Source: an uncultured Bacteroidales bacterium (GTDB taxonomy: Bacteria; Bacteroidota; Bacteroidia; Bacteroidales; F082). From it: 64,000 bases of DNA. Position numbers and translations under genes: made by a program. Each line of letters begins with the position of its first letter. Positions within the stretch are counted from its first letter, which is position 1. Shown here in pieces: positions 33,852 to 42,189 of this stretch. The notes under the pieces are model-generated. The model did not search any database. It saw only the letters and a list, made by a program, of their open reading frames with translations, and was not told the origin of the DNA. The stretch is taken from contig CAJOHD010000002.1 in the NCBI GenBank assembly GCA_905234275.1, positions 248,001 through 312,000 of the forward strand. Reading direction: 5' to 3'.

Positions 33852-35264
33852 TTAATTAATTCCTATGATTCCATTGCGGTTTACGTTGATATGTAAATCA
33901 CGGTATTCAATCTGATCTTCCCACTTGAATTGTAAAACGAAATGCAAGGTGTAGACTCGCTCTGCCTTGATAGTCCGCACGTTACCTTCATCGTCGAGAC
34001 AGTCGATGAGCGTCTCCGGATTGTCAGCTTTCTTGGTTAAGTAGCTGACATGATAGCGGATGATGTCATTGATGCCTTTGAACTCGTAGTCGTACTGGTT
34101 TCTAAGTGTCTCATTATCAATCTCCACACGTTTTCTGTAAAGAATGATTTTCTCGTCGAGGAGCTTGTTTTCACTTTCGAGTCGGGTGCGACGGCGCAGC
34201 TTCATCACCTCGGCAGGCACTTTGTCTTCTGAGATGAAGTCCATGCCTTCCTTGAGGATTCCGACGTGGTTATCCTTGATGCTGATGACAGTTTTGTTGT
34301 CGTAATATTTGTCTTTCAGTTGATAGGCGAACATCCAGCGGGTGAGCTCCTTGATACGGTCTTTCAGAATGTAAAATATCACGAGGATGAAGAAAATGAG
34401 AGCAGGGTAGTTGCCCCAATATTTCTGAAAGAGCGTGGTGATGAGCAGATATACCATCATGGCGAGACCGGCGGCGAGGCTGAAAGAGATTTGTTTCACC
34501 GCTTGGCCGTCTTGAGTGGTGTTTACGTTGAGGTATAAAGCGCTCTCAATATATTTCTTCAGCTTGCTGTGATGGTTCACCAGCTTGCGGTTGTTGGCGT
34601 CATCGTTGATGATGACATGGCTGTAACCTTTCGCAATCTTGTAATCCGTCTCTTTTTTCAGGCTGTCAATAATGGCGTTGGTAGTGTCATGCATGCCTTC
34701 GAGATGCTGTAAAGCCTTCACGACTTTCATCGTTTGGATTTGCATCTGATGGCTGATGAACTCGTCGGTGAACCTGAATTTTGCCAACATCGCCTCGTTT
34801 TTAGGGTCAATCATGTCGTAAATCTTTCGATATGATTGCAAAACGAGTTGTAAGTCGGAGATGTACTCTTTGCAGCGCAGACTTAACTTCTCTGTGTCTT
34901 TTTCATTGATTATCTCTGCCGAGACGTCGCGGATGGAACTTTTGAAGATTGAGCCGAAGAGCTTCATCTGGAACTCGAACTCGTTGAGGTTGTTCAACGA
35001 CCTTATCACATGTTGAATCGGGGCATCGCTGCCTTCCACCATCTCTTTTAAAGAAAATGACGGCGTGAGCAGTCGTATGTTCGACTTCATGTCGGTGTAG
35101 AAACGATCTTTGCTGTATGTGTGATCGTTGATATACAGTCCATTAGGTATAAAAATCCAGGAGTTGACATCAAAATGGTCAACTTTGACGTCATCTCTGC
35201 CGCTGAATCCCACCTTAAACTCGATGGAGAACTGGTCGTGTATCTTTGTCTGGATTTCTATCAT
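33852..35264 (-). CDS. Hypothetical protein with two central transmembrane helices
   Basis: 470 residues. The first ~265 residues are soluble and helical, with long amphipathic stretches (FRFTDEFISHQMQIQTMKVV). Two adjacent hydrophobic segments follow (ISFSLAAGLAMMVYLLITTL and YPALIFFILVIFYILKD). The C-terminal ~150 residues are again soluble with short strands (ETLIDCLDDEGNVRTIK). No known domain was recognised. The start at 35264 is an ATG inside the longer frame that opens with a non-ATG codon. Last gene of the leftward porin/LTD/CYTH/DASS cluster, 12 bases after the transporter gene. Function unknown, perhaps a membrane platform. Confidence 0.7.
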   Translation of the reverse strand: MIEIQTKIHDQFSIEFKVGFSGRDDVKVDHFDVNSWIFIPNGLYINDHTYSKDRFYTDMKSNIRLLTPSFSLKEMVEGSDAPIQHVIRSLNNLNEFEFQMKLFGSIFKSSIRDVSAEIINEKDTEKLSLRCKEYISDLQLVLQSYRKIYDMIDPKNEAMLAKFRFTDEFISHQMQIQTMKVVKALQHLEGMHDTTNAIIDSLKKETDYKIAKGYSHVIINDDANNRKLVNHHSKLKKYIESALYLNVNTTQDGQAVKQISFSLAAGLAMMVYLLITTLFQKYWGNYPALIFFILVIFYILKDRIKELTRWMFAYQLKDKYYDNKTVISIKDNHVGILKEGMDFISEDKVPAEVMKLRRRTRLESENKLLDEKIILYRKRVEIDNETLRNQYDYEFKGINDIIRYHVSYLTKKADNPETLIDCLDDEGNVRTIKAERVYTLHFVLQFKWEDQIEYRDLHINVNRNGIIGIN

Positions 35265-35276
35265 AATTGTCAAGTT

Positions 35277-36860
35277 TTAGAAGAACAGACCTGGTGTTAT
35301 TCCCATCCATTTGAGGACTGTCTCGCCCCAAAGGAGTATCATAATCCAGGCAAAAGTCATCATGGTGATGCCGTATTTGAAGGCATCGGTCATGCTGTAC
35401 ATGTTCGTGTTATATAGCAGTGCCGCCGGTTTGCTGTTGAATGGCAGCACGTAGACGTGTTCGATTAACATTGCCACTGGCAGTGCGAGGCTCATCAGAG
35501 GGAATCCGAAGCGTGCCTCCACGCCGAGTGCTATTGGAACAAACACCATCGTTCTGATGGTTTTGCTTTGGAACACCAGTCCTGAGTAAAGCATCAGGAA
35601 GGTGAGGATGACGTAGAGCACCCAGAATGGAGTCTCTGCGGTGATGCCGAGGCTGTCGAAGCCAGCGTTGACCATGGTGTTCGGGAGGTCGGTGGCGTTG
35701 AGGCCTGAGCCGAGGGTGTAAGCACCAGCTGAGAAGAGCATGAGGTGCCACGGGATGTCGACGTCGTTCCATTTCACCACGCCTATGCCTGGAAGCAGTG
35801 CTAAGATGGCGCCGAGCAATGCGACGATTGTCTCGTCGATGTTATGGAATGTGCCTTTGGTGATCCAGAGGAGCAGCACGAGGAAGAAGATACCCACTGC
35901 CTTGTATTCTTCAGCTTTCATCTTACCCATGGCATCGAGTTCCTGTTTCAGACGTTCCAAGCCGCCTTCAATCTGAGGTTTCTGTTCTTCTTTCTTCATC
36001 GGGAAGAAGACATAGATACCGAGCATCAAGCCTACTGCGAGGGTGATGACGCTCATAGGACCGCATGCCACGAGCCAGTCGGAATAGCCGAAGTCGCAGC
36101 TGCCTGCAAAGCCTGCGATGAGCGATATCGCCAGTAGGTGAGCGCCGCTGCCGGTATAGAAGGCGTTGGCACCGACGTTGACCTGGAACAGGTTCTGTAT
36201 CACGAGGTTACGTCCGAAGTTGTTACGGTTGCCGTTTGAGGCTCCGTAGATGGCGCACACCGTCATGAAGATTGGCAGCATGATGGTGGCTTTCACCGTG
36301 GTGGCGGAGATGAATGCCGACAGCACCAGGTTGATGATAAGGAAGCTCCACAGCACTCCTTTTGCGCTCTTGCCGAATTTTATCACGAAGGCGAGCGCGA
36401 GCCTTTTAGCAAATTGCGTCTTGACGAGCATGCTTGCCAAAACGAACGACAGGATATTGAGCCACATGACAGGGTGTCCCAGCTGAGCGAGGGCTTCTTT
36501 CTGTGTGGTGACGTTGCATATCACTATGCCGAGGATGATCAATAAAGAGGTGAGATAGTTAGGTATCGCCTCTGTCATCCAAAGTATCAGACCCGCGATG
36601 AATATGGCGAACATGGCGTAGTTGGAGCGCAGGAAGGCTTCTCCGCCGATGTCGTTATATCTTTTTAATGCTTTGGCTGTCAGCATCTCAGGGTTCAGGT
36701 TGTCGATGAATCCTAGCGGGACAAACCAATAAAGCAATATGAAGGCAATGATTGCGATGGGTCCGCCGAGGCGTGCCATCCATTGCTCGAAGGAGGATTT
36801 CTGCATCTTAGGCAGCTTTTCCACCTTATAGTTATTCATATCCAATGGGTCGAATGCCAT
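35277..36860 (-). CDS. DASS-family (SLC13) anion transporter
   Basis: 527 residues, eleven or so hydrophobic helices. The N-terminal cytosolic helix (KLPKMQKSSFEQWMARLGG) precedes the membrane core. Family features visible include LSAFISATTVKATIMLPIF (SNT-like loop of the first repeat) and VYVLPFNSKPAALLYNTNMY in the second half. DASS carriers import sodium-coupled di- or tricarboxylates or sulfate; the substrate is unknown. Directly upstream lie a TTTAGAG repeat tract and a hairpin, so expression may be partly independent from the CYTH genes upstream in the cluster. Confidence 0.85.
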   Translation of the reverse strand: MAFDPLDMNNYKVEKLPKMQKSSFEQWMARLGGPIAIIAFILLYWFVPLGFIDNLNPEMLTAKALKRYNDIGGEAFLRSNYAMFAIFIAGLILWMTEAIPNYLTSLLIILGIVICNVTTQKEALAQLGHPVMWLNILSFVLASMLVKTQFAKRLALAFVIKFGKSAKGVLWSFLIINLVLSAFISATTVKATIMLPIFMTVCAIYGASNGNRNNFGRNLVIQNLFQVNVGANAFYTGSGAHLLAISLIAGFAGSCDFGYSDWLVACGPMSVITLAVGLMLGIYVFFPMKKEEQKPQIEGGLERLKQELDAMGKMKAEEYKAVGIFFLVLLLWITKGTFHNIDETIVALLGAILALLPGIGVVKWNDVDIPWHLMLFSAGAYTLGSGLNATDLPNTMVNAGFDSLGITAETPFWVLYVILTFLMLYSGLVFQSKTIRTMVFVPIALGVEARFGFPLMSLALPVAMLIEHVYVLPFNSKPAALLYNTNMYSMTDAFKYGITMMTFAWIMILLWGETVLKWMGITPGLFF

Positions 36861-36864
36861 TTTT

Positions 36865-36929
36865 AGTTTAGAGTTTAAAGTTTAGAGTTTAGAGTTTAGA
36901 GAGGGGGACGGACCAGCGGCCCGTCCCCA
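36865..36929. repeat. TTTAGAG tract followed by a GC-rich hairpin
   Basis: Four TTTAGAG-like units (one altered to TTTAAAG) occupy 36867-36901. A stem-loop GGGACGG ... CCGTCCC spans 36904-36929. On the transcribed strand the order is hairpin, then repeat tract, then the ATG of the DASS transporter. The stretch could attenuate read-through from the upstream CYTH gene, or alter translation by slippage. Confidence 0.65.
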
Positions 36930-36939
36930 CAATCAGATT

Positions 36940-37416
36940 CTATTTCCAATTTTTATATGGATTCTTCATCAACATTGAGTTGAAGTATTTCGGGTCGCCG
37001 GTGACCTCTTCGCCAAGCCATGCTGGCTTGTCGAAAGGCTCATTCTCGTCGGTGAGCTCGACTTCAGCCACTGTGAGGCCGTCGTTGTCGCCGTAGAACT
37101 CGTCGACTTCCCAGGTGTGTTTGCCATCGGTGTTCTTGACAAGGTAACGGGTCTTGTCGATGACGCCTGGCTCGCATATCTCGAGGAGTTGCTGCACTTC
37201 GTCGACAGGAATCTCTTTCTCCCATTCGAAGCGTGCTGCGCCTGAAGCGTTGCCTATGCCTTTGATGGTGATGAATCCCTTGTCGCCCTTCACTCTCACG
37301 CGGACAGTGCGCTCCGGCACGCTGCTGAGATAACCTTGGGTGATACGTGTGGCTTTGAATGCTTCAGCTTTGAAGTCACCCTTTACCAAAAACTTCTTTT
37401 CTATTTCCTGTGCCAT
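36940..37416 (-). CDS. CYTH-domain protein (class IV adenylate cyclase/triphosphatase superfamily)
   Basis: 158 residues. The defining EIEKKFLV (ExExK) opens the protein. It is followed by the TRITQGYLSSVPERTVRVRVKGD block, the FITIKG and RFEWEKEIP strands, TRYLV, and HTWEVDEFYGDNDGLTVAEVEL, which supplies further acidic and basic tunnel residues. Members bind triphosphates with divalent metals; small bacterial forms are usually inorganic triphosphatases, and a cyclase is possible. Start ATG at 37416; the longer frame has no support. Five bases after the CYTH-like gene at 37422. Confidence 0.9.
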   Translation of the reverse strand: MAQEIEKKFLVKGDFKAEAFKATRITQGYLSSVPERTVRVRVKGDKGFITIKGIGNASGAARFEWEKEIPVDEVQQLLEICEPGVIDKTRYLVKNTDGKHTWEVDEFYGDNDGLTVAEVELTDENEPFDKPAWLGEEVTGDPKYFNSMLMKNPYKNWK

Positions 37417-37421
37417 AGTTC

Positions 37422-38066
37422 TTATTCGTTTGCGAGCGGTTTGTCGGACATGCCGATGACGCGTTTGATAGCCTGTAAATAGTTGATGTTCTCGACACCT
37501 TCGAGACCGCATTCTTTGATGGTCTTTTTGATGTCGTCGATCTCTGTTGACTCAGAGTTGATGGTGACGATCTTAGCTCCGTTGATGAGCACCTCGCCAT
37601 ATTCGCAGATGGTGTCGTTGACCATATATCCGAAGCGGCGTTTGTGGACGCGTACAGCTGCGAGGTCCGGGTTAGCCTTCACCATGGCGATGAACTCTTC
37701 GTAGGTGTATGTGTCTTTTGTGAGCTTAGGCATCTCGACCATGAAAGCCGGGAACACTTCTTTCTCGAGGACTGTTCTTGAGATTGGGAACTCGCCCTTC
37801 ATGAGAGGATTCCACTGCTCGAGGCCGTCGACGGTCTGGACGTATGTCTTGATGTCCATCTTGCCGTCACGGATCTTGGTGTTGTTGATGTCGTTTTTGC
37901 GTGAAATAATATATATCTCGTCGCTCAGGCGTTCCCAGACTTTCTCCGGAACAGGCATCGAGAGGCGTGCCATGCGTTTATGTGCTTCGCAGAAGCATTG
38001 CCCGAATGAACGGAACTCAAATCTCGGCTTTGATACTTCGCCGATTTTCATTTCTTCTTTTGCCAT
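37422..38066 (-). CDS. Divergent CYTH-like protein
   Basis: 214 residues. The strand pattern resembles a CYTH tunnel: KPRFEFRSFG near the N-terminus in place of ExExK, then EIYIISRKNDINNTKIRDGKMDIKTY with a basic RDGK loop, and CEYGEVLINGAKIVTINSE in the second half. Some canonical residues are missing, so this is a distant relative or a non-catalytic partner. The real start is ATG at 38066; the longer frame runs back into the previous gene. Sits between the lamin-tail lipoprotein and the classical CYTH gene, with short gaps on both sides. Family membership is an inference from pattern and position. Confidence 0.6.
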   Translation of the reverse strand: MAKEEMKIGEVSKPRFEFRSFGQCFCEAHKRMARLSMPVPEKVWERLSDEIYIISRKNDINNTKIRDGKMDIKTYVQTVDGLEQWNPLMKGEFPISRTVLEKEVFPAFMVEMPKLTKDTYTYEEFIAMVKANPDLAAVRVHKRRFGYMVNDTICEYGEVLINGAKIVTINSESTEIDDIKKTIKECGLEGVENINYLQAIKRVIGMSDKPLANE

Positions 38067-38085
38067 TGTAAAATATTTTAAACTT

Positions 38086-39411
38086 TTATTCTTGTGGAAT
38101 ATCGTCACCTGTTGCCGGGTTGGCTGCTCCTGGTGTTGCTTCTGCAAGTTTCCAGTCGCCACCGTCTGGTGTGCGGGCGTATGACTGTGTTCCGACATCG
38201 CTGATAGTTTGTCCCCATTCGCCTGTTGTGCCTCTTGTGTAGACGTCTCTTTCTGTAGCGTCATTCATGTAGAGAGCGATGCGCACTGTCTTCTTTGCTG
38301 AGAGGCCACCCTCGAAGAATAGGTTAGCTGGATGCTCAGGATGATCGGCCTGAACGTTATTGCTGTAGAGCAGTACATAGCCATGAGCTGGCACTACTAC
38401 TGTTGCGTCGGCAGTCCATTTAGGATCTGTTTCGTTGCCGTCCTTGGTGATGTACCAGCCTTCGATTCCGAGGTCAATATCACCTTTGTTGTAAATCTCG
38501 ATGAACTTGTCATTACCATTCAACTCGTTGAGCACGATGTTGGTGTAGTCAGGTGTTGGTGGGACAGGGGTGTCACCTTCGAGACCTAACACGATGTTTT
38601 CACCGTCGACGTTGACTGCGCCTGGTGTTGCATCGGCATAGTACCAGTCGGTGTTGGCGTTACGGCTGTATGAAGCTGGAGCCTGGTTGCCAGGATAGCC
38701 GTATGCTTCGCCGTTAAGGTCGATGTTGGTGAGGTTAAAGTCGTCGATGCTCTCGCCAGCAGGTGAGAAGAGCTGGATACGGACGTTCTTCTTTGCTGAG
38801 AGACCGCTGTGGAATGTCAGGTTTTCCGGATAGCCTTCCTGAGGTCCGCCTGCGATAGTGACATCTTCGCTGTAGAGCAGCACATAGCCACCGGCTTCAA
38901 TGTTGACGTTGGCGTCGCCTGTCCAGTTGGTGTTGGTACCATCCTTTACGATATACACACCATTGAGGTTGATAGCGTCTGTACCATTGTTGAAGATCTC
39001 GATGAACTTGTCGTTACCATTCAACTCGTTGAGACGAAGTACGCTGTAATCGACTTGAACTGCGCCTACAGTATATTCCTTAGCATCTGATTTTGTTGAG
39101 AAGTCTTCATTACTTGCTTCAACATAGAAAACCACTGTAGTGCCGTCTGGCTGTGCCGGAATGACTGCTGTGTAAGGGTCACCTGCTGTCATTGCGACTT
39201 CATTGCTGCTACCATTGATGGTATAAACCAATTTCGCGGTGAAGTCATTCAAGCAAGTGATTGTTGCTGAAATAGTTACATTGGTAGTCGCTTGGACTGC
39301 AATTGGACTGTATTTGACGTTGGTGATGGTGATGCCAGGATATGGCTTATCTTTTACGCATGATACCAATCCGAGAACAAGGGCTAATGCCACAAATAAT
39401 ATCTTTTTCAT
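38086..39411 (-). CDS. Lipoprotein with two lamin-tail (LTD) domains
   Basis: 441 residues. The N-terminus is a lipoprotein signal with lipobox LVSC (Cys18). A first beta domain (about residues 28-115) is followed by two similar LTD modules. The first holds LRLNELNGNDKFIEIFNNGT ... YVLLYSEDV; the second holds IVLNELNGNDKFIEIYNKGD ... YVLLYSNNV. Each ends with a segment containing GLSAKK and a Ser-Tyr-x-Arg motif (SYSRNANTDWYYADATPGA, SYARTPDGGDWKLAEATPGA). LTD modules occur in surface and nuclease-linked bacterial proteins; the role here is unknown. Likely surface-exposed lipoprotein that follows the porin by 31 bases. Confidence 0.85.
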   Translation of the reverse strand: MKKILFVALALVLGLVSCVKDKPYPGITITNVKYSPIAVQATTNVTISATITCLNDFTAKLVYTINGSSNEVAMTAGDPYTAVIPAQPDGTTVVFYVEASNEDFSTKSDAKEYTVGAVQVDYSVLRLNELNGNDKFIEIFNNGTDAINLNGVYIVKDGTNTNWTGDANVNIEAGGYVLLYSEDVTIAGGPQEGYPENLTFHSGLSAKKNVRIQLFSPAGESIDDFNLTNIDLNGEAYGYPGNQAPASYSRNANTDWYYADATPGAVNVDGENIVLGLEGDTPVPPTPDYTNIVLNELNGNDKFIEIYNKGDIDLGIEGWYITKDGNETDPKWTADATVVVPAHGYVLLYSNNVQADHPEHPANLFFEGGLSAKKTVRIALYMNDATERDVYTRGTTGEWGQTISDVGTQSYARTPDGGDWKLAEATPGAANPATGDDIPQE

Positions 39412-39442
39412 ATTTCTATTCTTTAAAGTTAAACATCATTTG

Positions 39443-40840
39443 TTAGAAAGCAATCTGGAAACGTCCGAGGAGCATGTGGTAGTTCACACCGGCATCGCCT
39501 GCGCCTGCCACAACCTTGGTGTAGTCCTTTGTTGGGTTGCCGTCAGCATCGAGACCCACATAGAGTTTGCCCTTGCCGTTAGCATAACGGTCGTTGTTAA
39601 CGTACTGGTAGTTGAGAGCGATTTTCACGTTCTTGCCTAAATAGAAGTTAAGACCTGCACCGAAAAGGTCGGCTGAGCCACCGTAGATAGCGTCAGCACC
39701 ACGGTCTTCATAGTCGTTCAAATCGATGAATTCATACTTGAGAGAAAGTTCCACATCACCCCATTTGCGGCCATTGCGTGCACGGTTGAACTTAGCGCCA
39801 CCGTTGTCGTAGCTCTGTTTTCCACCGAAGAGGAGATAACCGCCTTCAATATACCAACCATAGAAATGATATGGGTCGGTGATGTTTGTCTCTTTCTTCA
39901 TATAAGTCCAATCAGAAATCCAAGCGGTCTCGATACGCAAACCATTGTAGTGACCTGCGAGTTCCACTGTTCCGATAAGGTCGTGGTCGATGTTCTTGAT
40001 ATCGTCGGTGTCAAGATATTTCTTGCGGTTGATGTTGGTTGAGTTACGAGTGCTGAAGCGTGTTGTGCTGTAAACGCCAGTCTCATCTGATGTCTTAGGA
40101 GTATCAAACATCAAAGCACCACCGATGTGGATACCATAGTCAAGTTCGTTGATAGGACGAACGACGAGTTTACCGACGTATGATAAGCCTTCATCCATGC
40201 CATAATCTTTGTTGTTCTTTTCAACATAGTCACGTGTCTCCTGTCCTTCGATTTCCTGGAATAAGATGCTGGCGCTTGCGAAGACGTACTTGTTAGCATA
40301 TTTACCGAAGATACCGAGGTGACGGCTTGGTGCGAATGCGTTGACAACCATAGGACGTTCCATAAACTCAAGGTAACGTGATGATGTGTTACGTGAGATA
40401 GAGAAGTCTGGCTTCATGTTACCGACGGTGAACTGCCAGTTTTTGAGGCCTGTGTAACGTACCACAGCGTCTTTCAGCTCGAATGAACCATTAGCAAGTT
40501 CCATATCGACTTCACCGTACCATTGTGGAGTGATCTGAGCTTTGACAGCGAAACGAGCGCGGCGGAGGCTTGCGCCATCACCGATATTGTCTGCCCAGCT
40601 CTGCTCACCGAAATAGTTGCCGAAATCGACTTGAACTCTGGAGTCAAACCAGAATTTGTAGTCTTTGTTTTTCGATTCGAAAACGAGGATGCCATCACGG
40701 TCGGAGGCAAACACGTCTTGAACTTCCACTTTGTTGCCGTACTGGTCAACAGCTTTCTTTTCTTTTGAAGCTAGATCAGCTTGTGCAAAAGCAATTGTTC
40801 CCAAGAACAATGCAAGGAGCGTGAATGAAAACTTTTTCAT
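39443..40840 (-). CDS. OprO/OprP-type phosphate-selective porin
   Basis: 465 residues. Signal peptide at 1-19 (GTIAFAQ), a short N-terminal linker, then a beta-barrel of about 400 residues. Barrel hallmarks of the phosphate porin family include the opening FWFDSRVQVDFGNYF and ASLRRARFAVKAQITPQWYG, and the late WYIEGGYLLFGGKQSYD. The protein ends in Phe (FQIAF). In Pseudomonas, OprP and OprO pass phosphate and pyrophosphate/polyphosphate respectively; the exact selectivity here is unknown. It is the outer-membrane member of the cluster with the LTD lipoprotein and CYTH genes. Confidence 0.85.
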   Translation of the reverse strand: MKKFSFTLLALFLGTIAFAQADLASKEKKAVDQYGNKVEVQDVFASDRDGILVFESKNKDYKFWFDSRVQVDFGNYFGEQSWADNIGDGASLRRARFAVKAQITPQWYGEVDMELANGSFELKDAVVRYTGLKNWQFTVGNMKPDFSISRNTSSRYLEFMERPMVVNAFAPSRHLGIFGKYANKYVFASASILFQEIEGQETRDYVEKNNKDYGMDEGLSYVGKLVVRPINELDYGIHIGGALMFDTPKTSDETGVYSTTRFSTRNSTNINRKKYLDTDDIKNIDHDLIGTVELAGHYNGLRIETAWISDWTYMKKETNITDPYHFYGWYIEGGYLLFGGKQSYDNGGAKFNRARNGRKWGDVELSLKYEFIDLNDYEDRGADAIYGGSADLFGAGLNFYLGKNVKIALNYQYVNNDRYANGKGKLYVGLDADGNPTKDYTKVVAGAGDAGVNYHMLLGRFQIAF

Positions 40841-40876
40841 AGATTTGTTATTTAGATTAATATTAGGTTAAAAAAT

Positions 40877-42112
40877 TTACTTGATGCCAAGTTTTTTTCT
40901 GATATTCTTTGGAAGAGCGTCTTTGTGAACCATGTAGTTCAAGGTTTTGTAGCGCACGAAAGCTTCTGATGCGTACCACATTCCATGGTAGTTACCTGCA
41001 TCGCCCCATGAGTTCTTAACCAAGAAATAGACGTTGCCCATCTGGTCTTTTGCCTTGCCGTAGATCACCATGCCGTGGTCATCTGTTGTCTCGTAGTTGT
41101 TATAAGCGTCGATACGGTCCTGATCGGTGACCCAGCGCTGTGGCGTTGGTTTGCTCATGGCTTCTTTCTGACGGTCAGCTGCGCTGAGGCCGTTCCAGTG
41201 TGCGAAGTCTGTACCTGACTTGTCGGCTGCCTGGTTCTCGAGGTCTGGAAGCACGCAAACGCCTGCCATCTTGCCACGGAGCCAGCCTCTCTCGCTGACG
41301 TCAGCACCCCAAGCGATCGGGTAGCCGTTGTCGATAGCGTTGTTCATCACCTCCATGAACTCGTCGACTGGGAGGTTGTATGCCATACCCCAGCGCCAGT
41401 TGTCCTGAACCTCGATGACGAATGGCTCATACCATGGCATGTGTGAGAATGAAGCGAGGTTGACATAGTCGTCCATGTTCAAACCTGTTGATTTTGCAAA
41501 CTCCATTGGAGTGTATTCTTTGCCGTTGTAGTTGAACTTCTCCGGAACCTTGCCGATGTAAGCGTCGAGGATGCCATCAAAAGCGGTCTTCCAAAGAGGA
41601 GTGTGGTTTTCGTCTGTTCCGAGCTGGAGGGTCTTGCATTTTATGACGCCTTCGATGAACTTACCACTCACTGATGAGAATTCTGAGAAGTCGGTGAGGC
41701 TGTCGCCGTGCATCTGACCTGCTCTCATCTCAACATCCGGGACGAGACCGTAGTGCTTGATGGCGTAAACCACATCACCAAACGAACCGCCTTCTGAATA
41801 AGAAACGTCGCCGTGTGTGCGGACTGCGCGGTCAGCACGATCCTGATATGTCTTGTAAACGATATACATCTCTGAGAAATCATACTCTGGCTTGCCCATA
41901 CGGAGCAATTCTGCCTCGAAGAAACCGAGTGTTGAGTAGCACCAGCATGTGCCTGCTCTGTTCTGGTCTTTCACTGATGTCACAGGTAATTCCTTGATGA
42001 TTTCAAATTTGTAACCTTCTTCTTCAGGTTTTGCTTCCTTTTCAGGAGCTTGTGCGAATGCAGCTGTGCTCAAAAACAGAGCGGCTGCCATAAGAAAATG
42101 TTTGAATTTCAT
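40877..42112 (-). CDS. Secreted C1B-family cysteine peptidase (aminopeptidase C/bleomycin hydrolase-like), copy 1
   Basis: 411 residues. Signal peptide (1-20, AAFAQ). Papain-fold catalytic residues are visible: QNRAGTCWCYSTLGF (Cys in the C1 motif), DDHGMVIYG (His) and KNSWGDAG (Asn). Bleomycin hydrolase-like enzymes are usually cytosolic aminopeptidases; a signal peptide here puts it in the periplasm or outside, typical of Bacteroidota variants. Follows a paralogue at 42190 and precedes the porin by 36 bases, with no promoter box between, so all may be in one transcript. Confidence 0.9.
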   Translation of the reverse strand: MKFKHFLMAAALFLSTAAFAQAPEKEAKPEEEGYKFEIIKELPVTSVKDQNRAGTCWCYSTLGFFEAELLRMGKPEYDFSEMYIVYKTYQDRADRAVRTHGDVSYSEGGSFGDVVYAIKHYGLVPDVEMRAGQMHGDSLTDFSEFSSVSGKFIEGVIKCKTLQLGTDENHTPLWKTAFDGILDAYIGKVPEKFNYNGKEYTPMEFAKSTGLNMDDYVNLASFSHMPWYEPFVIEVQDNWRWGMAYNLPVDEFMEVMNNAIDNGYPIAWGADVSERGWLRGKMAGVCVLPDLENQAADKSGTDFAHWNGLSAADRQKEAMSKPTPQRWVTDQDRIDAYNNYETTDDHGMVIYGKAKDQMGNVYFLVKNSWGDAGNYHGMWYASEAFVRYKTLNYMVHKDALPKNIRKKLGIK

Positions 42113-42150
42113 GTTGTTTATTATTTTTGATTGTTAATAATTTCTGTATA

Positions 42151-42187
42151 TGAGATTTTTCCACTCCCTTCGGTCGGTCGAAATGAC
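42151..42187. repeat. Family B repeat, single arm between the two peptidase genes
   Basis: Contains GAGATTTTTCCACTCCCTTC and ends TCGGTCGAAATGAC, a match to the right arm of the full inverted copies. It lies in the 77-base gap between the paralogous peptidases. Confidence 0.7.
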
Positions 42188-42189
42188 GA

